Assembly: GCF_012489685.1 (NCBI RefSeq)
Contig: NC_080044.1
Location: 18,084,369 to 18,148,368, forward strand
Origin: Lotus japonicus
Lineage: Eukaryota > Streptophyta > Magnoliopsida > Fabales > Fabaceae
Length of the DNA stretch: 64,000 nt
Reading direction: 5' to 3'
In this document: positions 55,277 through 64,000 of the stretch, piece after piece
How the letters are laid out: the number at the start of each line of letters is the position of its first letter
Position numbering within the stretch: the first letter of the stretch is position 1
Position numbers and translations under genes: made by a program
Notes under the pieces: model-generated
The model's database searches: none
Seen by the model: only the letters and a program-made list of their open reading frames with translations
What the model was told of the DNA's origin: nothing

Positions 55277-57251
55277 TTAGTTTGCAAAGTAGGATTGAAA
55301 GCCGAAAAACTTTACCTTGTCCTTACCAACTCGGAGAATGAGCTGACCCTTATCAACATCAATCTTAGCCCTACCAGTGGCTAAGAAGGGTCGGCCTAGA
55401 ATGAGAGGAATCTTTGCATCCTCCTCCATGTCCAGCACCACAAAGTCAACAGGGAATACATACTTGTCCACCTTCACCATAACATCTTCCCCAATCCCAT
55501 ATGGTGTTTTTAGGGATCGGTCCGCCATTTGTAAGGAGAGCATGGTCGGGGTGACTTCTCCTAAGTTCAGCCTTCTAAACATGCTAAGCGACATCAAGTT
55601 GATGCTCGCTCCTAAGTCACACAATGCTTCAACAACAGTCAACCCCTCAATCTCCACATGGATGGTAAAACTCTCAGGATCCCTTCTCTTCTTAGGCATT
55701 TTTCTTTGCAAAATTGCACTACACTCCTCGATCATCATGATAGTTTCATCAACCTCACTCAACTTTCTTCTCTTATTTAAAATGTCCTTCATGAACTTAG
55801 CATAGATAGGCATTTGTTCCAAAGCATCGGAAAAAGGGATATCGATATGGAGTTTCTTAAAAACATCCACAAATTTTGAAATATCCAAATTCTTTTTAGT
55901 CAATGCTTTAGGAAATGGAACCTTGCCAAGTTCAGGAATAGGATCATTCATCACTCTAGTTTTAATAGGAACACTCACTTCCTCCTTAACTATTTTCTCA
56001 CTTTTTTCTCCCTCTACTTTCTTTTCTAACCCATTCAACACTCTACCACTTCTAGTAGTCATAGCAGAAGCACTTTCTTGTTCGAGATTGGGGATAGTAT
56101 CGGAATGAAGTTTACCTTGAGGCCTTTCGGCTATTTGCTTGGCCAGCTGGCCAAATTGACTCTCCAAGTTCTTGATAGCCTCCTCTTGGTTCTTATAGTT
56201 TCTCACCGTGTAGTTGATGAAGCTCTCCAATAGTTCCTCTAAGCTCTTCTTGCCACCATTTTCACTAACTTGCTCTTGGTCTTGTTGAGATAGTCTAAAG
56301 CTTTGACCTCGGGAACCTTGATTAGTCATGGTACGAAATTCACTAACATGGGGACCTTCAATAGCCACACACTCCACTTTGGCTACTGTAGCACCGACCA
56401 AATTGGTCACCTTTATGTGATTTTGAATCTCCGCTATTCATTCGGAGAGTTGCTTGTTGGAGGCCAAGAGCTTGTCATAAGCTTCAACTTCAAACATAAT
56501 CCTTCGGGTTTGGCGATCATTTTCAGAGTTCATGGCTCTCGCTGCCATCTTTTCTATTAAGTCATACCCCGCTTGTGGGGGAAGAGCATCGAACTCTCCA
56601 TTAGAAGCCTTGTCCAAACCAAACCTCCAAGAGTATTGTAGACCATCATAAAACGTTGCAACCAATTCAACTTGGGTGAGATTGTATTGAGGGAATTTCC
56701 TCAAGAGCTTCTTGAAGCGCTCCCAAGTCATAGAGATTCTCTTCAGCGGTTTGCAAAAAAGTCATGATGTCTTTTTTCAGCTTCCTCAAAAGAGCTCTTG
56801 GGAAGAACCTTGTTGTGAATTTTTCTGCTAGGTCTTCCCAAGTAGTGATACTCCCTTGAGGTTGTGAATTCAGTCATTCCTCCGCTGCATCCTACAAAGA
56901 AGATGGAAACAAGCTCAACCGGATTGCATCCGTCAGAACATTGTTCACCCGGTAAGTGTTGCAATTTCGGATGAACCTCTCCATGTGAGAGTGAGGATCT
57001 TCCAAGGCACCTCCACCATATTGGCTTTGGCTCATCAAGTTGATGAATGTCGGTCTCAACTCAAAGTTTCCAACTCCCTCGGGAAAAACAATGCTCCCGA
57101 GATAGTCATAACTCATAGTAGCTGAAGTGAGTTCCCGAAGAGACCGGTTGGCATTCTCAACTTCTTGTTCTCGTAACCGGAGGGTGATCCCCTCTTGGAT
57201 TCTTGCCTCAATATGGACTTGCATCTCCTCCTCCGTCATTCGGTCACCCAT
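55277..57251 (-). pseudogene. Athila-type gag and aspartic protease, interrupted
   Basis: The likely ATG at 57251 (MGDRMTEEEMQVHIEARIQE) precedes the retrotransposon gag domain (YLGSIVFPEGVGNFELRPTF, HMERFIRNCNTY). The first frame stops at 56892. The next segment (TWEDLAEKFTTRFFPRALL) is in a shifted frame with a stop. It resumes at 56731 (TWERFKKLLRKFPQYNLTQV). An in-frame TGA at 56438-56440 divides it from a long open part (to 55277) with a coiled-coil FINYTVRNYKNQEEAIKNLE and the protease. The active site there reads CDLGASINLMSLS, the Athila form of D[ST]G, and the flap-side motif is PLILGRPFLATG. No zinc knuckle or reverse transcriptase is present. Confidence 0.85.
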
Positions 57252-57363
57252 GATTGTGTCTTCTGTGAGCCTATCCTGAAAGTGTGACACTAAAACAAAG
57301 ATAAAAACAAAACAAAAAATAAAACCACAAACTATAAACTTAAACCAAAAAAACACAAACAAT

Positions 57364-57387
57364 TCCCCGACAACGGCACCAAAAACT
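57364..57387 (-). other. tRNA-Asp-type primer binding site
   Basis: On the minus strand TTTTTGGTGCCGTTGTCGGG follows the LTR end CAACA by a few bases. It is close to the TGGCGCCGTTGCCGGGG site of Athila/Tat elements. Confidence 0.75.
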
Positions 57388-59471
57388 TGTTGGTCAATCT
57401 GCAAGTGTACAGAATCTACCTGGTTTTAATTTATCGAACCACAGGGAATTGGTATGCGAATTCAGTTTAAGCCTCGAGTTCACGGTAGGAAAGCGAGTAG
57501 AATTCAGTTTTAAGGTTGATTGTTTAGGTGATTAATTAACAAGCAATTGAAATATAAGTGTGTGAAGAACAATGGTGAGCATGCCTTGGGTTCTTGCTTA
57601 ACTAATTCAGTTTTAGTCAACGTATTCTATCCACAAAACTCTGAGTCTCTCCTTGATGCTCTAGCCTAATCAATCATCTATCAATGTCTCGCATAGAAAA
57701 TCCTCTCAAGTCAAAAGATAGGCACAGTTCCTTGACAACCTAAACATTTGCTAAAGGCATAAAGCATGCGATTCAGGCCAACCAACCCCAACCCTTCCTC
57801 TATTCCTAGTAGCAAGCATAGAAGAGGTAATCCCACAACAAGTCCCTAATCTATAACAAACTTCCGTTCTATTATAGAAAAGCATAAAGCTAGCACGCGT
57901 TCTAACTTGAAACATAAAGCATGGATATGGGATTCAAGGGTTTACTCAGAGGATTCATGAATAGAAATAAGAATTAAGATTTAAACATCATAAGTCTAAC
58001 AAAGAACCCAAAGCAAGAGGGATTTAGCCAAGCATGGCTATAGAACCCATACAAGAAAGCAGGGGCGGATCCAGACCTTATATATCAGTGTGGCTAAAAA
58101 TAAAAGAAATTAAAGACTAAAATATATTGAAAATATTTTTTTTTCGAAAAAGAGAAATATTATGGACAAAACCATGAGAGAAAGTTTCTCATGGAAATAG
58201 AATAATTTACAGTTCAAGAAGGACTAGCCTTACAACGAAATATAACCAAAGAAACAAAGTGAAAACAACAGTGTAAAGAAACAGGAACAATAAAACAGGA
58301 AAAATATAATAGGAAGACACCAATATATACTACACTAATAGTGGAGGTCAAAAAATATGAGGTGCATGAAAAATCCACAGCAGCACATAGCAAGTTACAA
58401 CAAAATTTCTTCTAATGAATTTTTTGAGTAACTTGCAAAGTGCTGAGTGAAGGTTTTGTCGTTTATTATAATTTATATGTTTGAGTATATTCTTCTTTAT
58501 ATATGTATTGTATTGGATGACATGATGAGCACAATAATTTGAGTGAACATTAATTTCATGATAGATATGAACAACAAACACAATATCAAGTACATTAAGG
58601 AAGAGAATAGAATGAAAGCAACACACAATTGTGAGAGCATATAAAATAAAAACATATAAAAAAATTTGAAAAACAAAAAGAAAAAAAACTAGTGTGGCTA
58701 AAGCCACACCTTGCCTCAACATGGGTCCGCCCATGAAAGAAAGAAAGGATAAAACATGGAACATGGACTTGGAGAAAGCTTCTCCTCAAGCTCCAGAGCC
58801 TAACCTTACTTCTAACTTATTTAGGAATGTATAGAAATGACAAAAAGTTATAAAAGAAATGACAAAAAGTTACAAAAGAAATGACAAAAAACCTATTTAT
58901 AGGCAAACAGGTCGAGTCTGGGCGCTTAGGCGCCAATTAAGCACGCCTGAGCGCCAATTCCAAGTGGAAAAAGTAGCTTCTGGAGGTAATTGGTGCTTAG
59001 GCGCTCAACAGGAGCGCTCAGGCGCCAATTCCTCTCTAGCATGATGTAAACAACGAACCAATTGGCGCTCAACACGAGCGCCTGAGCGCTCTCTACATGC
59101 TAGAAAGCCTCTTGACCTTCTTCTTAACTCCCCTTTAAGCCTCCCTTCAATTTTCCAAGCCTTTTGACCTTCTTTCTTCATCAGTTTTCAGACCTAGCTT
59201 CTTGGGAACAAAGCAAGGAAAATATCTAGGATTTCCAAGAGTTTATTAGCACAAAAGACCCTCAATTCAAGTAGAAAAGATATGCAAGTCCTAAACTTAC
59301 TTAAAACGCAAGAGAGGTCCCTATAAAACTATAAAATTACCAAAACAAAGTAAAAACACAAATAAAGATAAAAATGCATGAGAATGCATGAAACACTACA
59401 TGAGACTCAACAAAAAGACTCAAAACTAACTAAGAAATGACCCTAAAAACACTACTAAAATAGGGTCATCA
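57388..59471 (-). repeat. 5' LTR of the Athila-type element, carrying a hAT insertion
   Basis: It is the same LTR as 52198-53583, interrupted at 58060-58735. Compared with the left LTR it also has a small triplication of ATGACAAAAAGTTA near 58840-58890 and several substitutions. Confidence 0.9.
58060..58735. mobile_element. Non-autonomous hAT element, 676 bp
   Basis: Ends are CAGGGGCGGATCCA and, on the other strand, CATGGGCGGACCCA. The flanking direct repeat is CAAGAAAG/AAAGAAAG, 8 bp with one mismatch. The site is uninterrupted in the sister LTR (52853-52870), which fixes the borders. The element is AT-rich inside with no transposase. Confidence 0.88.
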
Positions 59472-59846
59472 ATGGGACTCCCATATCTTACTCTCAAGCT
59501 CCCAGGTAGCGTTACCCGTCGCTTGATTCCAAATCACTTTCACCAAGGACACCTCCTTGTTTCTTAAGCGTTTGGTACTCTTGTCAACAATCTTGATGGG
59601 CGGCATCACCATCGTCAGATCATCCTTCAGCTGAATGTCATCAGGTTCAAGAACATGAGAATCATCAGCCATGTACTTTCGCAACTGCGACACATGAAGT
59701 ACATCATGAATGTTGGATAGGAATGGCGGCAACGCAATCCTATATGCCACTGGCCCAACACGTTCTGTAATCTGGTACGGTCCAATGAACTTTGGAGTAA
59801 GCTTCTTCGACTTGATCGCTCTTCCGCGGTGACATTTGGGTAGACT
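59472..59846 (-). pseudogene. Chromovirus pol C-terminus (integrase tail and chromodomain)
   Basis: The minus-strand codons read YRIALPPFLSNIHDVLHVSQ then LRKYMADDSHVL, the conserved integrase C-terminal segment. They continue into SLVKVIWNQATGNATWELES, a chromodomain-like tail that in the family targets integration to heterochromatin. The frame is cut at WESH by the Athila-type insertion and resumes at 52197. Everything upstream of the integrase tail is missing, and a plus-strand relative starts right next to it. Confidence 0.85.
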
Positions 59847-60001
59847 TGTTTGCTAAGATGTTTGCTTGGCAGTGAGATTGTCTGCAACTAGTATCATTGT
59901 CGTGATACTTGAGATAAATTTTTTATTGTATATTTAAATATTTCTTTTAATTGGGGGCACTGACATTGGGTTGTGGTTCTATTTCTAAGCAGGATTTCAT
60001 C

Positions 60002-61095
60002 ATGCCTTGGAGATAGGACCCAACCAATGCTCAGCTTGCCCAAGCAATGGCCCAGCTGGCCTAGGTGATGGCCCAGCAGGCTGCCACTGCTGCTGCTCAG
60101 ACCGCAACACAGACACAACGGGAAGCTGAAGAGAATGCTAGGAGAGCTGAAGAGAACGTCAGGAAAGATGAAGAGGATGCCAGGAGAGCACAAAGAGCTG
60201 AAAGGGGGCTGGAACAGGATCAGATCTGTATGAGGACTGACTTCAACCGCCATGGACCACCCAAGTTCCAAGGCGAGGTTGAACCCGAGAAAACTGATCT
60301 GTGGATACAGGAAATGGAGAAGATCTTTGAGGCTCTTCACACTCCGGATGCGGAGAAGGTGAACTTGGCTACCTTTATGCTGAAGGTGACGCCGAGTACT
60401 GGTGGAGGAGCGTCAAACAATTGATGACTGCTAACCATGTGGCTATCACTTGGGAGTCTTTCAAAAGAACTTTCATGGAGAAGTACTTCCCGAAGACTAC
60501 CAGGGAAGACATGGAAAACCAATTCCTTAGCTTGAGACAGGGAATGATGACAATGGGGGAATATGCTGCTAGATTGGAGACACTGTCAAAGCACTTTCGC
60601 TTCTTCCAAGTGCAAGTGGATGAATCGTACTTGTGCAATCGGTTCATGAGGGGGCTGAGGAATGATATAGAAGAGTCTATGAGACCGTTGGGAATCAGGG
60701 TTTTCCAACAGTTGGTGGAAAAAGCTCGTGAAGTTGAGACAATGAAGAATCGCCAGAGGGGAAAATATGAAAGTGGGGGACCGATCTGTTCTGGACAAAG
60801 CCAGACCGGGAGGTTCGGTGGTCAGAAGCAAACTGGGAAGTTTGATAAGGGCAAGGCCCTACAGCGAAAACCTTATCAACTTCCTACTGACAAGGTGTCC
60901 TTCGCAGGAAGGGGAGTAGCACATGTGCCTAAAGAAGAGGTTGTCTGTTTCAAATGCAATCAGAAAGAGCACTATGCAAATAAGTGCGGAAAGAAGATTG
61001 TGTGCTGTAAGTGCCAGAAGCCAGGGCATGTTGAGAGAAATTGTCCTAATGCTGCCAAGGCCGAGCCAGTGCTGAATACTGCTAGAGGAAGGTGA
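60002..61095 (+). pseudogene. Chromovirus gag with two zinc knuckles
   Basis: From ATG 60002 (MPW then TAG) the frame has two early stops. It then has a glutamine/alanine and REAEENARRAEENVR coiled-coil stretch, a capsid domain (PKFQGEVEPEKTDLWIQEME) and a one-base shift near 60390. It continues as TWESFKRTFMEKYFPKTTRE and FLSLRQGMMTMGEYA. Two CCHC knuckles follow, CFKCNQKEHYANKC and CCKCQKPGHVERNC. A TGA at 61093 separates it from the protease in the same frame. Confidence 0.88.
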
Positions 61096-62633
61096 CCTTC
61101 TGCTCCAGAGCGTGGGTTCGCAATATCTAGGGAACAAGCTGCAGTTACTGATGACCTTATCCAAGGTACATGTACTATCGCTGGAAACTCCTTAATGGTC
61201 TTATTTGATTCTGGTGCTACATACTCATTCATTGCTGAGGAGTGTGTGAAGAGATTAGGATTGCTAACTGCTGATTTACCCTTCGATTTGGTGGTGACGG
61301 CCCCTGCCGCTGATCAATTAGTTACGCGCACGACATGTTTGCAATGTCCGTTGATCTACGAGGATCGGAAGTTCCTTGCGAACCTCGTGTGCTTAGGGCT
61401 TAAAGAGCTCGATGTGATTCTGGGAATGGATTGGTTGGCACAGTATCACGTTCTCTTGGATTGTGCTAACAAGGTCGTAGTGTTTCCAGATTCAGGCGTT
61501 ACAGATTACTTGAATTCGTACACCTTGAAGAAGGGTTCACCAGCATTCGTGAACTCTATTGTGGCGGAAGCAAAGAACGATAGTGACGTGCGAGACATCT
61601 CGATAGTGCAAGACTATATGGATGTGTTCCCGGAGGATGTGCCTGGATTACCGCCAGTGAGGGAGACAGAGTTCTCTATTGATATCATGCCCGACACGGG
61701 ACCGATATCGATGACGTCGTATTGGATGGCACCAGTGGAGATGGCAGAGTTGGCAAAAAAGTTGGAGGATCTCACTTCGAAGGGATTTATCCGACCAAGT
61801 GTGTCGTCGTGGGGCGCACCAGTGCTGTTGGTGAAGAAGAAGGACGGGAGGTCCAAGTTGTGTGTGGATTACCGACAAGTGAACAAGGTGACGGTGAAAA
61901 ATCGTTATCCGATCCCTCGGATAGATGATTTGATGGATCAACTTCGAGGAGCTGCTGTTTCTCGAAGATAGATCTGAAGTCAGGATGTCACCAGATCCGA
62001 GTGAAGGACGCTGATATTCAGAAGACTGCTTTTAGAACTCGCTATGGGCTTTACGAATATCTTGTGATGTCGTTCGGAGTGACCAATGCACCTGCGGTGT
62101 TCATGGATTATATGAACCGCGTGTTTAGGCCATTTCTGGACAAGTTCGTGGTTGTCTTCATCGACGACATTCTGATTTACTCAAAAAGTAAAGAAGAACA
62201 AGAAGAGCACGTACGACAAGTGTTGGAGGTGCTGCGAGAGAAGAAGTTGTATGCCAATGGGTCGAAGTGTGAGTTCTGGATGAAGGAAGTGAAGTTCCTT
62301 GGTCATGTCATATCTAGCAAGGGTGTGGCAGTGGACCCCAGCAATATTGAATCAATTTTGGCGTGTGAACAACCTAAGACAGCAAGCGACATCAGGAGTT
62401 TTGTTGGACTTGCTGGCTACTACAGACGTTTCGTGAAGGACTATGCAAAGTTAACTTCACCGTTGACGCAGTTGACAAAGAAGCATCAACCGTTTGCATG
62501 GACGGAGAAGTGTGAGGTGAGCTTCCAAGAGTTGAAGAAGCGGTTGACTACCGCGCCTATACTAGCCTTACCTAAGGAGGAGAACCCTACGACGTGTACT
62601 GTGATGCATCGCATAATGGTTTGGGTTGTGTAA
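61096..62633 (+). pseudogene. Chromovirus protease and reverse transcriptase
   Basis: The protease motif is [12 protein letters not shown], with ILGMDWL as the flap-side motif. The reverse transcriptase follows: [20 protein letters not shown] and [21 protein letters not shown] one-base loss near 61961 shifts the frame just before [11 protein letters not shown]. After it come [18 protein letters not shown] and the catalytic FIDDILIYS (near 62160), then the connection domain [15 protein letters not shown] second shift near 62590 separates RNase H. Confidence 0.9.
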
Positions 62634-62902
62634 TGATGCATGAGAAAAGGGTGATTGCTTATGCATCGCGACAACTGAAGATACATGAAAAGAATTACCC
62701 TACGCATGATTTGGAGTTGGCCGCTATAGTTTATGCTCTCAAGATTTGGAGGCACTATCTGTATGGCGGTATGTTCACGATCTATAGTGATCACAAGAGT
62801 CTGAAGTACTTGTTTGATCAGAAGGATCTGAACATCAGGCAGAGAAGGTGGATGGAGTTTCTGCAAGATTATGAGTTCACCCTGCAGTACCAATCAATCT
62901 AA
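62590..62902 (+). pseudogene. Chromovirus RNase H domain
   Basis: The frame contains [14 protein letters not shown] (catalytic Asp), [20 protein letters not shown] and [11 protein letters not shown], the usual order in Gypsy RNase H. It ends at a TAA where the sequence jumps to integrase. Confidence 0.9.
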
Positions 62903-63850
62903 ACTATAAGGTGGAGAAGTTGGCGGAGATCTACATAGCTGAGATTGTACGCTTGCACGGTGTACCGTCTAGCATTGTGTCAGACAGAGACCCGAGGTTT
63001 ACCTCACGTTTCTGGAGAGCTTTGCAGCAAGCTTTGGGTTAGATCATAAGGGAAATTCAGGTTGAGTTCCAGTTATCATCCACAGGCTGATGAGCAAACT
63101 GAAAGGACTATTCAATCCTTGGAGGATTTGCTAAGGGCTTGTGTGTTGGATCATAAGGGAAGTTGGGATGAGTTGTTGCCGTTGATCGAGTTCACCTACA
63201 ACAACAGTTTCCATGCGAGCATAGGGATGACACCTTATGAAGCGTTGTATGGTCGGAGGTGTCGTACGCCCTTGTGTTGGCATCAGGATGGGGAGAACTT
63301 GGTTATTGGACCTGAGTTGGTTCAACAGACCACAGAGGAGGTGAAGCAAATCCAGGAAAGGATGAGGATTTCGCAGAGTCGTCAGAAGAGTAATGCTGAC
63401 AACCGGAGAAAGGAGCTAGAATTCCAAGCTGGAGATCATGTCTTCTTGCGGGATACCCCGATGACAGGTGTCGGAAGGGCGATCAAGTCGAAGAAGCTTA
63501 CTCCAAAATTTATTGGACCGTACCAGATTACGGAGCGGGTTGGACCAGTGGCATATAGGATTTCATTACCGCCATTCCTATCCAACATTCATGATGTGCT
63601 TCATGTGTCGCAATTGCGGAAGTACATGGCTGATGACTCTCATGTTATTGAACTTGATGATATTCAGCTAAAGAATGATCTTACGATGGTAATGCCGCCC
63701 ATCAAGATCGTTGATAAGAGCACCAAACACTTGAGGAACAAGGAGGTGTCCTTGGTGAAGGTTGTTTGGAATCGAGCGGAAGGCGACGCTACGTGGGAAT
63801 TAGAGGATAGAATGCGGGAGTCACACCCCGATTTGTTTGTAGAACCCTAA
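62903..63850 (+). pseudogene. Chromovirus integrase (N-terminus deleted) with chromodomain
   Basis: The zinc-binding HHCC domain and the first catalytic Asp region are missing. Sequence resumes inside the core at [20 protein letters not shown] and [14 protein letters not shown] (second Asp). A stop follows, with a small disordered segment resembling GTTGGATCATAAGGGAA at 63148. From 63062 the frame is open: SSYHPQADEQTERTIQSLED (catalytic Glu region), the GPY/F-like IGPYQITERVGPVAYRISLP and the C-terminal chromodomain-like VVWNRAEGDATWELEDRM. Confidence 0.9.
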
Positions 63851-63885
63851 GTTTCGAGGACGAAACTGTTTTAAGGGGGTGGTAT

Positions 63886-64000
63886 TGTAAGACCATAATC
63901 TTATTATTGTATGATTTATGTGAAATAAATAATAAATGTAAAGTTTTGGTGAAGTTTGAGTTGTTTGAGAATTCTGTCTGTGACCTTGTATGATTTTTAG
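63886..64000 (+). repeat. Start of the 3' LTR of the chromovirus
   Basis: TGTAAGACCATAATCTTATT follows the polypurine tract and matches the LTR start on the minus strand at 52132. The rest lies beyond the window. Confidence 0.85.

Larger units (their letters stand above)
52198..59471 (-). mobile_element. Non-autonomous Athila/Calypso-type Gypsy element
   Basis: A 5-bp target duplication ATGGG lies at 52193-52197 and 59472-59476. The LTRs are 52198-53583 (1386 bp) and 57388-59471 (about 1400 bp plus a 676-bp hAT insertion). On the minus strand, the internal region starts GGTGCCGTTGTCGGGGA, the tRNA-Asp-type primer site used by Athila elements. It encodes only gag and protease. A CTTGGGAGACAACCCAAG motif at about 54824-54841, typical of the region after pol in Athila, follows without any reverse transcriptase or integrase between. 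The element therefore depends on partners. Confidence 0.88.
59850..64000 (+). mobile_element. Tekay-type chromovirus (Gypsy), 5' truncated, continues past window
   Basis: Gag, protease, reverse transcriptase, RNase H, part of integrase and a chromodomain-like tail are followed by the polypurine tract TTAAGGGGGTGGTAT and the start of the 3' LTR (TGTAAGACCATAATC, 63886). No 5' LTR or primer site is seen left of gag. The reading frames have several stops and shifts, so it is dead. It sits head to head with the minus-strand relative at 59472-59846. Confidence 0.85.

Noticed and set aside
58348..58764. 138-residue hydrophobic minus-strand frame
   Set aside because: It lies inside a non-autonomous hAT element and crosses its border, and shows no conserved motif.

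Overview
This window looks like an AT-rich, repeat-dominated stretch of a dicot nuclear chromosome. GT-AG introns, a TATA-driven GDSL lipase gene and plant retrotransposon lineages (Sirevirus, Athila/Calypso, Tekay-type chromovirus, plant L1, Helitron2-like) all point to a plant. The style of the Sirevirus and MITE repeats suggests a papilionoid legume, but that is inference from memory and not proven here. I see only one gene that appears intact and of host origin: a five-exon GDSL esterase/lipase at 4631-6565 (+). Almost everything else is mobile DNA or gene fragments carried by it.

Layout. 1-2458: right part of a Helitron-like element holding a broken RPA-like gene (-). 3226-3512: a TRIM-type short LTR element. 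4581-6565: promoter and GDSL gene. 8234-9213: 5'-truncated L1 LINE (-). 9467-9813: LRR gene fragment. 9903-10658: non-autonomous hAT element. 10739-32640: a Helitron cluster with five recognisable left termini (about 10739 +, 17315 -, 17722 +, 19201 +, 27788 +; a sixth lies at 32636 +) and three right termini in this stretch. It carries a broken B3-like gene, a Sirevirus solo LTR, several MITEs and a nested LINE. 32636-37450: captured or decayed gene exons on the minus strand, including a frameshifted nucleobase-ascorbate transporter piece. 37548-50212: a broken Copia element split by a young Sirevirus-like element (39821-49558). 50213-64000: Tekay-type chromovirus pieces, one of them split by a non-autonomous Athila-type element (52198-59471) that itself carries a hAT insertion.

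The most interesting object is the 9.7-kb element at 39821-49558. It has 5-bp target duplications (TTAAG), 139-bp LTRs differing at two positions, an initiator-Met primer binding site, intact gag, pol and envelope-like reading frames, a tRNA-iMet-like sequence beside the polypurine tract, and an antisense 130-codon gene with its own TATA box and poly(A) signal. The 1161-bp solo LTR at 14833-15993, which shares a promoter block with this element in antisense, shows what a conventional LTR of this lineage looks like. The young element therefore appears to combine Sirevirus coding capacity with TRIM-sized ends.

Nesting order can be read directly. A Copia LTR was split by the short-LTR Sirevirus. 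A chromovirus pol gene was split near its stop codon by the Athila-type element, and one LTR of that was split by a 676-bp hAT element. Helitron 27788-32594 received an L1 insertion, and Helitron 19201-24345 received a hAT MITE and a Mutator-type palindromic MITE.
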